Source: Flavobacterium plurextorum | GTDB lineage: Bacteria > Bacteroidota > Bacteroidia > Flavobacteriales > Flavobacteriaceae | Length of the DNA: 64,000 nucleotides | Assembly (NCBI RefSeq): GCF_002217395.1 | Contig: NZ_MUHD01000026.1 | Span: 50,748 to 114,747 of the forward strand | Reading direction: 5' to 3' | In this document: piece after piece, positions 53,984 through 63,274 of the stretch | How the letters are laid out: every line of letters starts with the position of its first letter | How positions within the stretch are numbered: position 1 is the first letter of the stretch | Made by a program: the position numbers and the translations under genes | The notes under the pieces: generated by a model | Told to the model about the DNA's origin: nothing | The model's database searches: none | The model's input: the letters and a program-made list of their open reading frames with translations, nothing else

Positions 53984-55054
53984 ATGCATAATTGGGTATA
54001 TACCTATACCATTGATAATACAATTGCCCCTACAGGCACAGCTCCAGCTGATCTTAAGGTTCAATGTATAGCCGATATCCCGACAGCAAACATAAATGCA
54101 GTGAGCGGCATAAATGGTAATTGTAACAATAACGTCACAGTAACTGTTTTAGATACTAATAACGGAGGATCAGGATGTGTTTCTAGTCCATACATTGTAA
54201 CAAGAACGTATACCTTAACAGACTGCGGCGGATTAAAAACCAATTTAGTTCAGACTATCACTGCTGTAGATACAACAAAACCTGTTTTTGTAGAGGCACT
54301 GCCTGCTAATGTAACGATTGAATGTTCAGCAGTAATTCCTGCGGCTGTAATACTTACAGCGACAGATAATTGCTCAGCAGCAACTGTAGTTTACAGTGAG
54401 GTTAAGGCGAACGGAAGCTGTTCAGGGAACTATCAGTTACAGAGAACATGGACAGCATCCGATGTATGTGGGAACCAGACTGTACATACACAGATTATAA
54501 ATATTGTTGATACAACTGCACCAGTATTTGCAGAAACGCTTCCAGCTAAAACAATAAATGCAAGCTGTGATACCATTCCAGAGGCAGAAATATTGACTGC
54601 AACAGATGCTTGTGGAAATGCTTTTGTGACTTATACCGAAACAAAAACAGGAGGAGATTGCAGTGCGAGATATACCTTGACTAGAACATGGTCAGCAGCA
54701 GATGAATGTGGAAACGAAAATGTATTTACACAAACAATCAATGTTTCTTGTCTGCCAAATATCTTTAACGGAATCTCTCCAAATGGAGATGGTATAAACG
54801 ATAAGTTAGTCATTGACGGTATTGATTGTTTTCCGAACAATACAGTACGAGTTTACAACCGATATGGTGCACAAGTTTACGAGAAAAAAGGTTACGACAA
54901 CGTAACCAATCCATTTGAAGGATTCTCAGACGGACGCGCAACGGTTATAAGAGGTGATAAGCTTCCAACAGGAACTTATTTTTACACCTTAGAGTACGAT
55001 GACAAAGGAAAACAAATACAAAGATCAGGTTATCTGTATATAAGTAATCAATAA
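53984..55054 (+). CDS. C-terminal part of the adhesin with type IX sorting domain
   Basis: This 356-residue open frame is in phase with the upstream gene; the sense actually starts at 53885 after the TAG. It has three HYR/Cys-pair type modules (for example TIECSAVIPAAVILTATDNCS) and ends in the type B gliding-motility C-terminal domain: PNIFNGISPNGDGINDKLVI, then NTVRVYNRYGAQVYEKKGYD, then PTGTYFYTLEYDDKGKQIQRSGYLYI. It has no signal peptide of its own. If translated separately from the ATG at 53984 it could not be exported, so it is probably a fragment of a broken gene, unless the TAG is read through or is a sequence error. Confidence 0.8.
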   Translation: MHNWVYTYTIDNTIAPTGTAPADLKVQCIADIPTANINAVSGINGNCNNNVTVTVLDTNNGGSGCVSSPYIVTRTYTLTDCGGLKTNLVQTITAVDTTKPVFVEALPANVTIECSAVIPAAVILTATDNCSAATVVYSEVKANGSCSGNYQLQRTWTASDVCGNQTVHTQIINIVDTTAPVFAETLPAKTINASCDTIPEAEILTATDACGNAFVTYTETKTGGDCSARYTLTRTWSAADECGNENVFTQTINVSCLPNIFNGISPNGDGINDKLVIDGIDCFPNNTVRVYNRYGAQVYEKKGYDNVTNPFEGFSDGRATVIRGDKLPTGTYFYTLEYDDKGKQIQRSGYLYISNQ

Positions 55055-55475
55055 TTATATCAGAAGGAACCCAATAATTGAAGATGAAAACAGGACTGCA
55101 TTCGCAGTCCTGTTTTGTTATATAAATTCTAGGCTTTAGGAGAATTTTGATGAAGACGACAACCTTACTTATATCAAAATATAGGGAGAAATCCGAATAG
55201 AGACATCGTTTTTTAAACCTGTATATTATAATTGATTTAATTCAAAATCTATTGAAACAGTTGACTGTCTGTATCCAAATTTAATAATTCTTTAGCGTTG
55301 TTAATTGTTTGTTATACAGGTGTTTGTGTTGTTTTTAATGAAGTGGGTAGAATTGTCTTAATCTGTTGTATTAAAAACTTTTACTAGTAAAATTAGTTAC
55401 ATAATAAGGAGAATTTTGCAACGTAATATTTACTATAAAAGAGCTATTAAATAATAATTAAAATTAATTTATGTA
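55055..55475. other. Adhesin-SprF gap with terminator and palindrome
   Basis: This 421-bp gap holds the adhesin terminator (55087-55116) and, closer to the sprF-like gene, the perfect palindrome TTTTACTAGTAAAA (55379-55392). No ORF is seen. The SprF/OmpA pair therefore has its own promoter in the right half. Confidence 0.6.
55087..55116 (+). terminator. Terminator of the adhesin gene
   Basis: Perfect 13-bp stem AAAACAGGACTGC / GCAGTCCTGTTTT (55087-55099, 55104-55116) with ATTC loop, 32 bp after the stop at 55054. The A and T tails make it usable on both strands. Confidence 0.92.
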
Positions 55476-56387
55476 ATGAAAAATATTTTTTACACAGTAA
55501 TAATATTGTTAATAGGAGTCTGGGACGCCTCTGCTCAGCAGGAATCTCAATATACGCAATATATGTATAACACAATGACCTTTAATCCAGGATACACAGG
55601 ATCAAGAGAAGTGTTAAGCGCGATGGCTTTATACAGAACACAATGGATAGGTCTTGATGGAGCTCCAAAAACAATGAATTTTTCTGTACAATCGCCTTTA
55701 GGAGCTCATAGTGGTTTGGGATTAAACGTAGTAAGTGATAAAATTGGACCAGCAACAACTACAGGTGCGACGCTAAATTATTCGTACACTATTTTAGGAA
55801 GTACAGATATAAAATATTCATTTGGTATGTCTGGAGGATTCAGCAATTTCGATGTCGATTATACGAAATTAAATACGCAAAATCCTGATCCTTATTTGTC
55901 AGGTCAAATATCTCAATTTTCTCCGAGTATTGGGGCAGGTTTTTATGTGCATTCGTATAATTGGTATGTAGGATTATCTGTTCCGCAGCTCTTAAAAACC
56001 TCTTTTTATGATGATGTTAAGGCAACTACTTATTCTGAAAAATCACATTTTTATTTAATGGGAGGTTATGTATTTGACCTTAATCCTTATTTAAAGTTTA
56101 AACCGGCTGCTTTAATAAAAGCAGTACCAGGTGTACCGGTTGCGGTCGATGTTTCTGCAAACTTTTTGTTCAGTGAAAAGTTCACTATTGGTGCAGCTTA
56201 TCGTTGGAATACTGCAGTAAGTGCTTTGGCAGGTTTTCAAGTCACAAACGGTATTCAAGTAGGTTATGCATATGATTATGATACCAATAGTATTGGAAAT
56301 TATAATTCTGGATCTCATGAAGTTTTCTTGAGATTTGATGTGCTAAGCAGATCAAAAGCGAGATTAGTTACTCCGAGATTTTTCTAA
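55476..56387 (+). CDS. PorP/SprF family type IX secretion membrane protein
   Basis: This 303-residue outer-membrane beta-barrel has a signal peptide (to about residue 20, ASAQ) and begins with QESQYTQYMYNTMTFNPGYTGSREV, the family hallmark. Later segments alternate beta strands (YSFGMSGGFSNFDVDY, GFYVHSYNWYVGLSVPQLL). SprF is needed for surface delivery of SprB in gliding Flavobacterium, and each adhesin of this kind is usually followed by its own PorP/SprF gene. It lies 421 bp after the adhesin frame and 20 bp before the OmpA-family gene, with which it is co-transcribed. Confidence 0.92.
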   Translation: MKNIFYTVIILLIGVWDASAQQESQYTQYMYNTMTFNPGYTGSREVLSAMALYRTQWIGLDGAPKTMNFSVQSPLGAHSGLGLNVVSDKIGPATTTGATLNYSYTILGSTDIKYSFGMSGGFSNFDVDYTKLNTQNPDPYLSGQISQFSPSIGAGFYVHSYNWYVGLSVPQLLKTSFYDDVKATTYSEKSHFYLMGGYVFDLNPYLKFKPAALIKAVPGVPVAVDVSANFLFSEKFTIGAAYRWNTAVSALAGFQVTNGIQVGYAYDYDTNSIGNYNSGSHEVFLRFDVLSRSKARLVTPRFF

Positions 56388-56407
56388 TAACCATAATATA
56401 TACTATA

Positions 56408-58387
56408 ATGATTTATAAAAATTCAAATTTTGTTTTTGTTTTCCTGATAGCTTGTATACTAAGTATTGGCAAGATAAATGCTCAGGATAAAAACATTAAA
56501 AAAGCAAACGAAGCCTATGATAAGTTTGCCTTTATAAAAGCAATTAAATTGTATAAGAACCAAATTAGTAAAGGGAATAATTCGACAGAGTTATATCAAA
56601 AATTGGGAGACTCATACTATTATAATGGTAATTATACAGAAGCAGAGAAATGCTATTCTAAAGTAATGAATTCTTCAGATACGATTAATCCAGAGTATTA
56701 TTTTAGATATGCACAAACACTGAATAATTCGCAGAAATATAATGAAGCTGCGGCGGTAATAAAAAATTATTACCAGCGTTCTGGACAAAAAGATCTTAGT
56801 GCAGATTGGAATGAAATAAAGCTTTTAGAAGATATTAAGAAACAATCTGGACGTTATACTTTTAAGCCAGTAGAGATTAACACTCAGTTTTCGGATTTTG
56901 GAGGTTCATTTTATGGTGCTGATAAAGTGGTTTACACTTCAGCAAAAGATACTGGCGCAGTTTTTAAGCGTAAGCACAGCTGGAATGAGAAATCATTTTT
57001 AAAGTTGTATCAGGCAGATATAACAACAGATGGCGGGTTGCAAAATTCAATTCCTTTAAAAGGAGATATAAATACAGAATATCACCAAAGCAGCCCAGCA
57101 ATTACTAAGGATGGTAAAACAATGTTTTTTACTAGAAATAACTATATTGATGGAAAATTAGGCAAAGACAAAAAAGGAACTACATATTTGAAAATTTACA
57201 CTGCCCAAAATATTAATGGAAAGTGGAAAAATATAAAAGAATTGGCGTTTCCAGTAAATAGCGATGGGTTTTCATCTGCACATCCAGCTATAAGCCCTGA
57301 TGAAACTGAGCTTTTCTTTGTCTCGGATAGAAACAATGCTTTTGGTAATTCGGATATATACACAGTAAGTTTAAAAAAAGGTGGTTTTGTTGGAAATGAT
57401 GTTACTAGATTGAGTGATGAAATTAACACTTTAGGCAGAGAAACATATCCGTTTATGGATGCATCGGGGATTTTATATTTTTCTTCTGACGGCCATCCCG
57501 GATTAGGAGGTTTGGATATATTTGCCGCAATGAAAGATGCTGCAGGTGTATATCATGTAGTGAATTTAGGCAACGAAGTGAACAGCAGTTCTGATGACTT
57601 TGCATATGCAGTTAATGGAAAAACTAAAATGGGATATTTCTCTTCTGACAGGAATGGAAATGATGATATTTTTAGTTTTACAGAAAACCGTCCAGTAGCT
57701 TTTGATTTTAACATAAGCCCTATTGTTTTTGGTACGTTGAAGTTTACTTCGGGCGGACCAATAGAAGGTGCTGCTGTTGAAATTTATAATTCAGAAGATG
57801 AATTAATAAAGACTGTTTACACTGATAAACAGGGAAAATATACTGTAGAGCTTGTACCTTTTATCGACTATAAAATAATTTATAAAAAAGCTGGAACAGC
57901 AGAAAAAATTCAGGCAGCATCTTCATTTAAGCCTTTAGAAAATAGAGAATATTCTTTTGATTTTGTAAATGAAATGGAAGTAATTGTTGATAATCACACC
58001 ATAACAATGGAAGGCGGAGACAACTTGAACGATGTATTGAATTTAAAGCCAATTTATTTTGATTATAATGGTTATAAAATACGTGAATCTTCAAAAGAAG
58101 AACTTGATAAAATTGTTGAATTATTATTGATTCGACCAAGTATTTCATTGCAGGTGAATTCATATACAGACAGTAGAGGACGAGATGATTTTAATATGAA
58201 GCTGTCTGAAAATAGAGCAAAAGCTACAGTCGACTATATTGTAAAACACGGTATCCCAGCAAGTCGTGTTTCAGGTAAAGGATATGGAGAAACGAATATA
58301 TTAAATAAATGCGACAATGGTGTGCCGTGTACAGAAGCGGAACATCAGTTAAATAGACGCTCAGACTTTATTATAAACGTAAAATAA
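56408..58387 (+). CDS. OmpA-family protein with TPR and PD40 repeats
   Basis: The 659-residue protein has a signal peptide (to about NAQ, residue 25), N-terminal TPR-like helices (YQKLGDSYYYNGNYTEAEKCYS), a PD40 beta-propeller-like region (about 160-430: SSPAITKDGKTMFFTRN, SAHPAISPDETELFFVSDRN), a carboxypeptidase-regulatory-like domain (about 445-525) and a C-terminal OmpA peptidoglycan-binding domain (about 545-659: YFDYNGYKIRE, SYTDSRGRDDFNMKLSENRA). Proteins of this layout accompany PorP/SprF in type IX secretion loci and anchor the assembly to the cell wall. It is the last gene of the unit and is followed by a terminator. Confidence 0.92.
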   Translation: MIYKNSNFVFVFLIACILSIGKINAQDKNIKKANEAYDKFAFIKAIKLYKNQISKGNNSTELYQKLGDSYYYNGNYTEAEKCYSKVMNSSDTINPEYYFRYAQTLNNSQKYNEAAAVIKNYYQRSGQKDLSADWNEIKLLEDIKKQSGRYTFKPVEINTQFSDFGGSFYGADKVVYTSAKDTGAVFKRKHSWNEKSFLKLYQADITTDGGLQNSIPLKGDINTEYHQSSPAITKDGKTMFFTRNNYIDGKLGKDKKGTTYLKIYTAQNINGKWKNIKELAFPVNSDGFSSAHPAISPDETELFFVSDRNNAFGNSDIYTVSLKKGGFVGNDVTRLSDEINTLGRETYPFMDASGILYFSSDGHPGLGGLDIFAAMKDAAGVYHVVNLGNEVNSSSDDFAYAVNGKTKMGYFSSDRNGNDDIFSFTENRPVAFDFNISPIVFGTLKFTSGGPIEGAAVEIYNSEDELIKTVYTDKQGKYTVELVPFIDYKIIYKKAGTAEKIQAASSFKPLENREYSFDFVNEMEVIVDNHTITMEGGDNLNDVLNLKPIYFDYNGYKIRESSKEELDKIVELLLIRPSISLQVNSYTDSRGRDDFNMKLSENRAKATVDYIVKHGIPASRVSGKGYGETNILNKCDNGVPCTEAEHQLNRRSDFIINVK

Positions 58388-58422
58388 AATATAAGAGTTG
58401 TAATATTAATGTTTTGTAGATT

Positions 58423-58460
58423 AAATGCCCCCAAAAGTAAGATACGTTTTGGGGGCATTT
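58423..58460. terminator. Bidirectional terminator
   Basis: Perfect 14-bp stem AAATGCCCCCAAAA / TTTTGGGGGCATTT (58423-58436, 58447-58460) flanked by A-rich and T-rich runs. It serves both the OmpA-family gene on the left and the convergent AraC gene on the right. Confidence 0.9.
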
Positions 58461-58483
58461 TTTATGGAATCATTTTTATCTAT

Positions 58484-59476
58484 TTACTTGATTTTTTTTA
58501 CAAAATCCTGACTGGGCTTTCGATTAAAGTACTTATAATATTGAGATGAAAAATAACTTAATTTGCTGTAATTGAATTCGTAAAGGATATCAGTAAGAGA
58601 AGTGTAATTTCCACTTTGTAATAGTTTTTGTGCATATTTCATTTTTTCATTTATAAAGAAATAATTTGGAGTTATATGCATACATTGTTTAAACAGCATC
58701 TTGTATTTAGACTCTGACATTCCAGCCATAGCCGCTAAAAAAGTTAGAGAAGGAAAAGGTCCAGATAAATTCTCCAGAAGAAACGTTTTTGTTTTATGAA
58801 TTGCTTCATCATCTGTACGAGTTATTATGTTTACTTTATGTTCAGCATCATAGAATTTACTAAAAAAATTTCCCAGCAGTTTTAATGACACGCCTTTTAA
58901 AAAAGAATCAAAAGATAAGTTATCTATCGGTTTACTTTTTAACGACTTAAGTAATAATGTGCTGTTGCTGTCAATATGACCATAGTGATAAAAGTTAGAA
59001 TTAGATTTTTCTTTTGTTTTGTTTTCATGTAACTTGATTGAATATTTTGCGATAAAATCGTTTAGCAGTTTTTTGTCAACAAGTATTCTTAATGCAAAAG
59101 TTCGTTCATGCAAATTAGGTTTAAATGAACTTGCAATTTGGTTATCAATAATTGCAAGGTCTAATTTATCAAAAGAACCAATTTCGTAGTCTTCATTGTT
59201 GATTTTGATGAGATTTACATGCTCACTTAAATCATAGTGAAAAATATATATATCATTTTCAGAAGGTTCTCTGCATATTTTTAGAGGAGTGTTTATAATT
59301 ACATCCATAAAAACAATAGAAATACCTGGTGTTATTGGAGTAAAATACAAACATCCTTTACCAATCTTTTCGGGAAAAACAATTATTTTATTATCTATTA
59401 CTGTAGTTTGAACCTCTGCCGCTAGTTTGTGAAGCCATTCTGGTGTTAAACTGTAAAAATGAAATATTTTCTTCAT
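58484..59476 (-). CDS. AraC-family regulator, paralogue 1
   Basis: The 330-residue protein has an N-terminal region without clear domain signature (about 1-225) and a C-terminal AraC DNA-binding domain: LTFLAAMAGMSESKYKMLFKQ, then YTSLTDILYEFNYSKLSYFSSQYYKYFNRKPS. It is weakly alike in plan to the neighbouring gene upstream (both begin MKKI-x-H-Y/F, share the SESK-K helix and the middle KIREPS/KSL region). It lies 47 bp after that gene on the same strand and is convergent with the OmpA-family gene. Its target is unknown; the nearby adhesin unit is a candidate only by position. Confidence 0.82.
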   Translation of the reverse strand: MKKIFHFYSLTPEWLHKLAAEVQTTVIDNKIIVFPEKIGKGCLYFTPITPGISIVFMDVIINTPLKICREPSENDIYIFHYDLSEHVNLIKINNEDYEIGSFDKLDLAIIDNQIASSFKPNLHERTFALRILVDKKLLNDFIAKYSIKLHENKTKEKSNSNFYHYGHIDSNSTLLLKSLKSKPIDNLSFDSFLKGVSLKLLGNFFSKFYDAEHKVNIITRTDDEAIHKTKTFLLENLSGPFPSLTFLAAMAGMSESKYKMLFKQCMHITPNYFFINEKMKYAQKLLQSGNYTSLTDILYEFNYSKLSYFSSQYYKYFNRKPSQDFVKKIK

Positions 59477-59523
59477 AGATAATTTTTTTGACAGTATTAA
59501 AATTAAACTTGCTTGCTGCTATA

Positions 59524-60504
59524 TTATAATTCTTGTATGTATGCTTTTGGAGAAAGACCAAAATGCTCCTTAAATTTTGAAGCAAAATAGGAGTTATGAG
59601 TAAAATTTAGCTGGTCTGAAATTTGAGAAATTGTCAATTGCTGAGTTTCAAGAAGGTCTTTGGCAAATAGTAATTTGTTCTCCATAAAAAAAAAGCTTGG
59701 CGTTTGGCCAGTAATTTTGTTAAACAGCGCTTTAAATTTCGATTCAGACATATTAGCTTTTTGAGCTAGGAATTTAATACTTGGAAAATGTCCTTCAATA
59801 TTTTGAATCAAATACATTTGTATAGAAATAATAGTGGCTAAATCCAATTGATTTACTCGTTGGATAATGATACGTTTGGTGACTAGTTTTCTAAAGTAAT
59901 TTGCAATAAGCATGTGGACTGTACCAATAAGATGAAGATTAAAAATAGGTCCGCCTACTTCCTTTTTTCTTAAGTCAGCTAATAAGTTATAGCTCTCACT
60001 GCTCATTCTGTCAAATCGAATCATGGTGTTTTTTTCTGGATCAATAACCTCACTAATATTTGTTATCTCTAAATGATTTTTTATTACAAATTCTTTAATA
60101 GCGCTCTTTTTTATAAATATACATAGGGCATATGTTTTACTGCCTGCTGTTACATGATAATCAGATTCCAATGAGCCGTCTATTACAGTTAAGTTGTATT
60201 GCCATCTGGAGACATTGTACATAAAATTATGAATTGAAACAGTCGCATCACCTTCTGTAAGGTTATAGTAAAATGCGACAAAATCGTCATTTAAGTTTTT
60301 TTGTAAAAGATGAAGGCTTTTTTTGTATTCGACATCAAGATAATAAGCAATGATTCCTTCTCCGCAATCGAGAAAATATCGGGTGCCAATTTGAATATCT
60401 TCAGGTACAATTATAAAATTACCCTCTATTTTTCCTCCAAATTGTTTTGCTAGATCTATTGTCCAGTTTAGATCCGCATCATAGTAATGTTCTATTTTTT
60501 TCAC
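59524..60504 (-). CDS. AraC-family regulator, paralogue 2
   Basis: The 326-residue protein shares the architecture of its downstream paralogue: a novel-looking N-terminal half, then an AraC domain (IKFLAQKANMSESKFKALFNKITG, LTISQISDQLNFTHNSYFASKFKEHFGLSP). The start MKKIEHYYDADLNW matches its paralogue's beginning (MKKIFHFYSLTPEW). It is the first gene of a two-gene unit. Upstream (60505-60798) is a 294-bp AT-rich control region with an imperfect dyad around 60594-60618. The effector is unknown. Confidence 0.85.
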   Translation of the reverse strand: MKKIEHYYDADLNWTIDLAKQFGGKIEGNFIIVPEDIQIGTRYFLDCGEGIIAYYLDVEYKKSLHLLQKNLNDDFVAFYYNLTEGDATVSIHNFMYNVSRWQYNLTVIDGSLESDYHVTAGSKTYALCIFIKKSAIKEFVIKNHLEITNISEVIDPEKNTMIRFDRMSSESYNLLADLRKKEVGGPIFNLHLIGTVHMLIANYFRKLVTKRIIIQRVNQLDLATIISIQMYLIQNIEGHFPSIKFLAQKANMSESKFKALFNKITGQTPSFFFMENKLLFAKDLLETQQLTISQISDQLNFTHNSYFASKFKEHFGLSPKAYIQEL

Positions 60505-60768
60505 TTGAAGAATGGTTTGTTTAGCTAAAGTTAGTTTTTTATTTATTAATTGATTGATTTTCAGATTGTTTTTGATTGAGGGTAAGCACTAATACAAGTA
60601 TAGTGGTAAAAACTACTTGCATTAATTTGTAATATAAATCCTATTTTGATATTTGTTTGTCTTATAGTAGACAAAAGGTGTGCCTGATATTCTTATTTTT
60701 GTTTAGTAGTTGGGAGTCAATTAATTAATTTTTTCTAAAAAAAGGAAGCGCATTTTTCGCATTGGAAA

Positions 60769-60788
60769 AATTCCTAACAATGGGAATT
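60769..60788 (-). terminator. Weak terminator after the NtrC-type gene
   Basis: Arms AATTCC (60769-60774) and GGAATT (60783-60788) with an 8-nt loop; read on the minus strand it is followed by TTTTTCC. It lies 11 bp after the stop of the regulator gene. The stem is short. Confidence 0.35.
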
Positions 60789-60798
60789 ATTACTCGTT

Positions 60799-62133
60799 CT
60801 AGTTAATTAGTTTTTGATTTAAAGTTTTTCTATCAATCTGCAGGATTTTTGCAGCTTTTGTTTTATTGTTGCCCACAGCATTTAGTATTTTTAAAATCTG
60901 CTCTTTTTCAAATTCTTTTAAAGACTTCAGCGATTCTATATTTTCAGAAAAATGATATTTTAAGTGTTCTGGTATGTTTTCGATAGATATTGTATCATCA
61001 CTCATAATGATCATTCTCTGAATTATGTTTTCAAGCTCTCGGATATTACCAGGCCATTTATACCGAAGCAATATTTCGGAGGCTTTATTATCTATTACTA
61101 CTTCAGGTTTGTTATATTCCATACAGTATTTTGTAATAAAATATTTGGCAAGAGGTAAGATATCCTCTTTTCTGTCTCTTAAAGGCGCTGTTTTTATACT
61201 TACAACATTAAGACGGTAATATAGGTCTTCCCTAAAAGTGCCTTTTGAAATCATTTGATACAAATCATTGTTTGTTGCCGCTATTATTCTAATATCAATT
61301 TTTTCAGAAATTGTTGCCCCTATTTTAGTAATCTCTTTTTCTTGTAAAACCTTTAAGAGCCTTGTTTGTATCAGCATCGGAGCATTGCCTATTTCATCCA
61401 AGAAAATGGTTCCCGTGTGTGCAGCTTGAAATAAACCAATCTTAGATTCGGCTGCACCAGTAAAGGCACCTTTAACATGGCCAAAAAGTTCTGATTCCAT
61501 TAGGCTTTCAGGAATTCCGCCGCAATTGATTGTTATAAAAGGCATTTTGGCTCGGGAACCTTGATAATGAATTGCTCTTGCAATTAATTCTTTACTTGTG
61601 CCGCTTTCTCCTTCAATTAATACATTTGCAGTATTGTTTTTGACTCGATTTATAGTATCAATCAATTTTTTAAATTGCTTAGAATAGCCAATTATTCCGG
61701 CATAATTATTTTCTTCAGATAATGGAAGTTTAGATTCAGAGGATAATATTTGATTGTTTTTTGTTTTTAATAACGAGTTCTCTACAGCCATATAAAATTC
61801 CTCAGCAGTAAAAGGCTTTGCTAGATAATCTATCGCACCAGATTTGAAAGCATTTATGGCATTAGCAATTGATGGCATTCCAGTTATAGCAAGATTTGAA
61901 AGCATTGGAAAATGTTCAGCAGTATATTTTAATAAATCTATACCGCTAAGTTCAGGCATGTACAAATCTGTAATCAACAAATCAATAGAATTGTGTTTTA
62001 GAACTTCGACTGCTTCTACAACAGATGATGCTTTATAAGTGAGATAATTTCGTTTTATTAAATAGCGTTGAATCAATTCGAGCATTTCATAGCTGTCGTC
62101 TACAATAAGTATTTTTTCTTTTCGTAAAGCCAT
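60799..62133 (-). CDS. NtrC-family sigma-54-dependent response regulator with altered P-loop
   Basis: The 444-residue regulator has a receiver domain (Asp12-Asp13 pair, phosphoacceptor Asp56 in LLITDLYMPELSG, Lys in DYLAKPF), a sigma-54 AAA+ domain and a Fis-type helix-turn-helix (NNKTKAAKILQIDRKTLNQKL). The GAFTGA loop is intact (VKGAFTGAAES), as are the Walker B (GTIFLDEIG) and the YYRLNV segment. The Walker A reads GESGTSKE: Ser180 replaces the Gly before the catalytic Lys181. The gene lies 4 bp after the histidine kinase, its cognate partner. Confidence 0.92.
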   Translation of the reverse strand: MALRKEKILIVDDSYEMLELIQRYLIKRNYLTYKASSVVEAVEVLKHNSIDLLITDLYMPELSGIDLLKYTAEHFPMLSNLAITGMPSIANAINAFKSGAIDYLAKPFTAEEFYMAVENSLLKTKNNQILSSESKLPLSEENNYAGIIGYSKQFKKLIDTINRVKNNTANVLIEGESGTSKELIARAIHYQGSRAKMPFITINCGGIPESLMESELFGHVKGAFTGAAESKIGLFQAAHTGTIFLDEIGNAPMLIQTRLLKVLQEKEITKIGATISEKIDIRIIAATNNDLYQMISKGTFREDLYYRLNVVSIKTAPLRDRKEDILPLAKYFITKYCMEYNKPEVVIDNKASEILLRYKWPGNIRELENIIQRMIIMSDDTISIENIPEHLKYHFSENIESLKSLKEFEKEQILKILNAVGNNKTKAAKILQIDRKTLNQKLIN

Positions 62134-62137
62134 ATCT

Positions 62138-63232
62138 TTATTGAATTAAAGGTAGTTTTATTGTGAAAATAGTTCCTTGCGGAAAATTATCTTTGATGGT
62201 TATTTCTCCATTATGTATTTTGACTATTCTTGATACCATTGTTAGGCCTATGCCGCAGCCTTCGTTTGCAGCTTTTGTAGTAAAAAAGGGTTCAAATAGT
62301 ATTGGTTTAATGTTTTCCGGTATACCTGGTCCCTGATCTTCAATGGAGATAAATAAGTGTTGAAGATCATTTTCAATTGTAGTTTTTAGGATACTTTTCG
62401 CTGGAGAAGCATCTAAAGCATTTATAAGGATATTTAGTAAAGCTTGAGTTATTTGCGTAGAATCTAAGCTTACATGATCAATAGTGTTTTTAAATATTAA
62501 CTCGTTTTTAATGTTTTTTCTTTGAAAATTTTGTTTTAAAAGAGATACAGCAAAACTGATAATTGGTTTAATTTCTTGTTTTTCAAAGTTATAAGGAGTG
62601 TTGCTAGTGAATGATAAAATTTTGCTTATAATTTTTCGACTGTAAATTGCTGAATTTATTATTGTTGAAATATCTGCATCAATTTTTGAGTCGGTACTAT
62701 TAAATTTAATTAATTCAGCATATCCTAAAATATTAGCTAAAGGACTATTGAGTTCATGTGCAATACCAGCGGTCATTTCGCTCAATATTGATAGGCGATC
62801 CATTCGTTCAATGGTTCTTATCAATTGATTGCTTTCTTCTAAAAGTTGAAATTTTTCTAAATAGTTTCCAATTTCAAACGCAATTGCATTAAGAAGTTTT
62901 TGTTCTTCCTTTAGAAAATCAGTGTTGGTGTGCTTGTTTTTAGGATAATGTGCTTTTATAAAACCTGAATTTACTCCTAAAATAAGTATATCACAGGTTT
63001 GAAAAATACTATGCTTGGGTAGTTTTGATGTATTTAAAGTAAAATTTTGAACTTGAAGTTCGATGATTATATCTTCATTGTAGAAGTATGCTTTTTTTGT
63101 GCTTAACACTATTTTTTGAAGAATCTTTTTTTCTGCGCAATCTGCTTGTGCAATTGTCTCTGAAATTTCAAGAAGACATGTGAGTTCTTTAACTCGTTCC
63201 TTAAGCTTTTTTTCAGTTGACTCCAGTTTCAT
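62138..63232 (-). CDS. Soluble sensor histidine kinase
   Basis: The 364-residue kinase (start at MKLESTEKKLKERV; a longer frame to 63274 is less likely) has no membrane segments. An N-terminal GAF-like region (about 25-130, with an initial coiled coil) precedes a dimerisation helix and H-box (GIAHELNSPLANILGYAEL, His159 in this numbering), then a GHKL domain with N-box ILINALDASPA, G1 EDQGPGIPE and G2 EGCGIGLTMV. It is upstream of, and 4 bp from, the NtrC-type regulator, so the two form one system for cytoplasmic signals. Confidence 0.9.
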   Translation of the reverse strand: MKLESTEKKLKERVKELTCLLEISETIAQADCAEKKILQKIVLSTKKAYFYNEDIIIELQVQNFTLNTSKLPKHSIFQTCDILILGVNSGFIKAHYPKNKHTNTDFLKEEQKLLNAIAFEIGNYLEKFQLLEESNQLIRTIERMDRLSILSEMTAGIAHELNSPLANILGYAELIKFNSTDSKIDADISTIINSAIYSRKIISKILSFTSNTPYNFEKQEIKPIISFAVSLLKQNFQRKNIKNELIFKNTIDHVSLDSTQITQALLNILINALDASPAKSILKTTIENDLQHLFISIEDQGPGIPENIKPILFEPFFTTKAANEGCGIGLTMVSRIVKIHNGEITIKDNFPQGTIFTIKLPLIQ

Positions 63233-63274
63233 TTTTGTAAGAAATAAAATTTTTATAGTTCTAGATTTCGGCAA

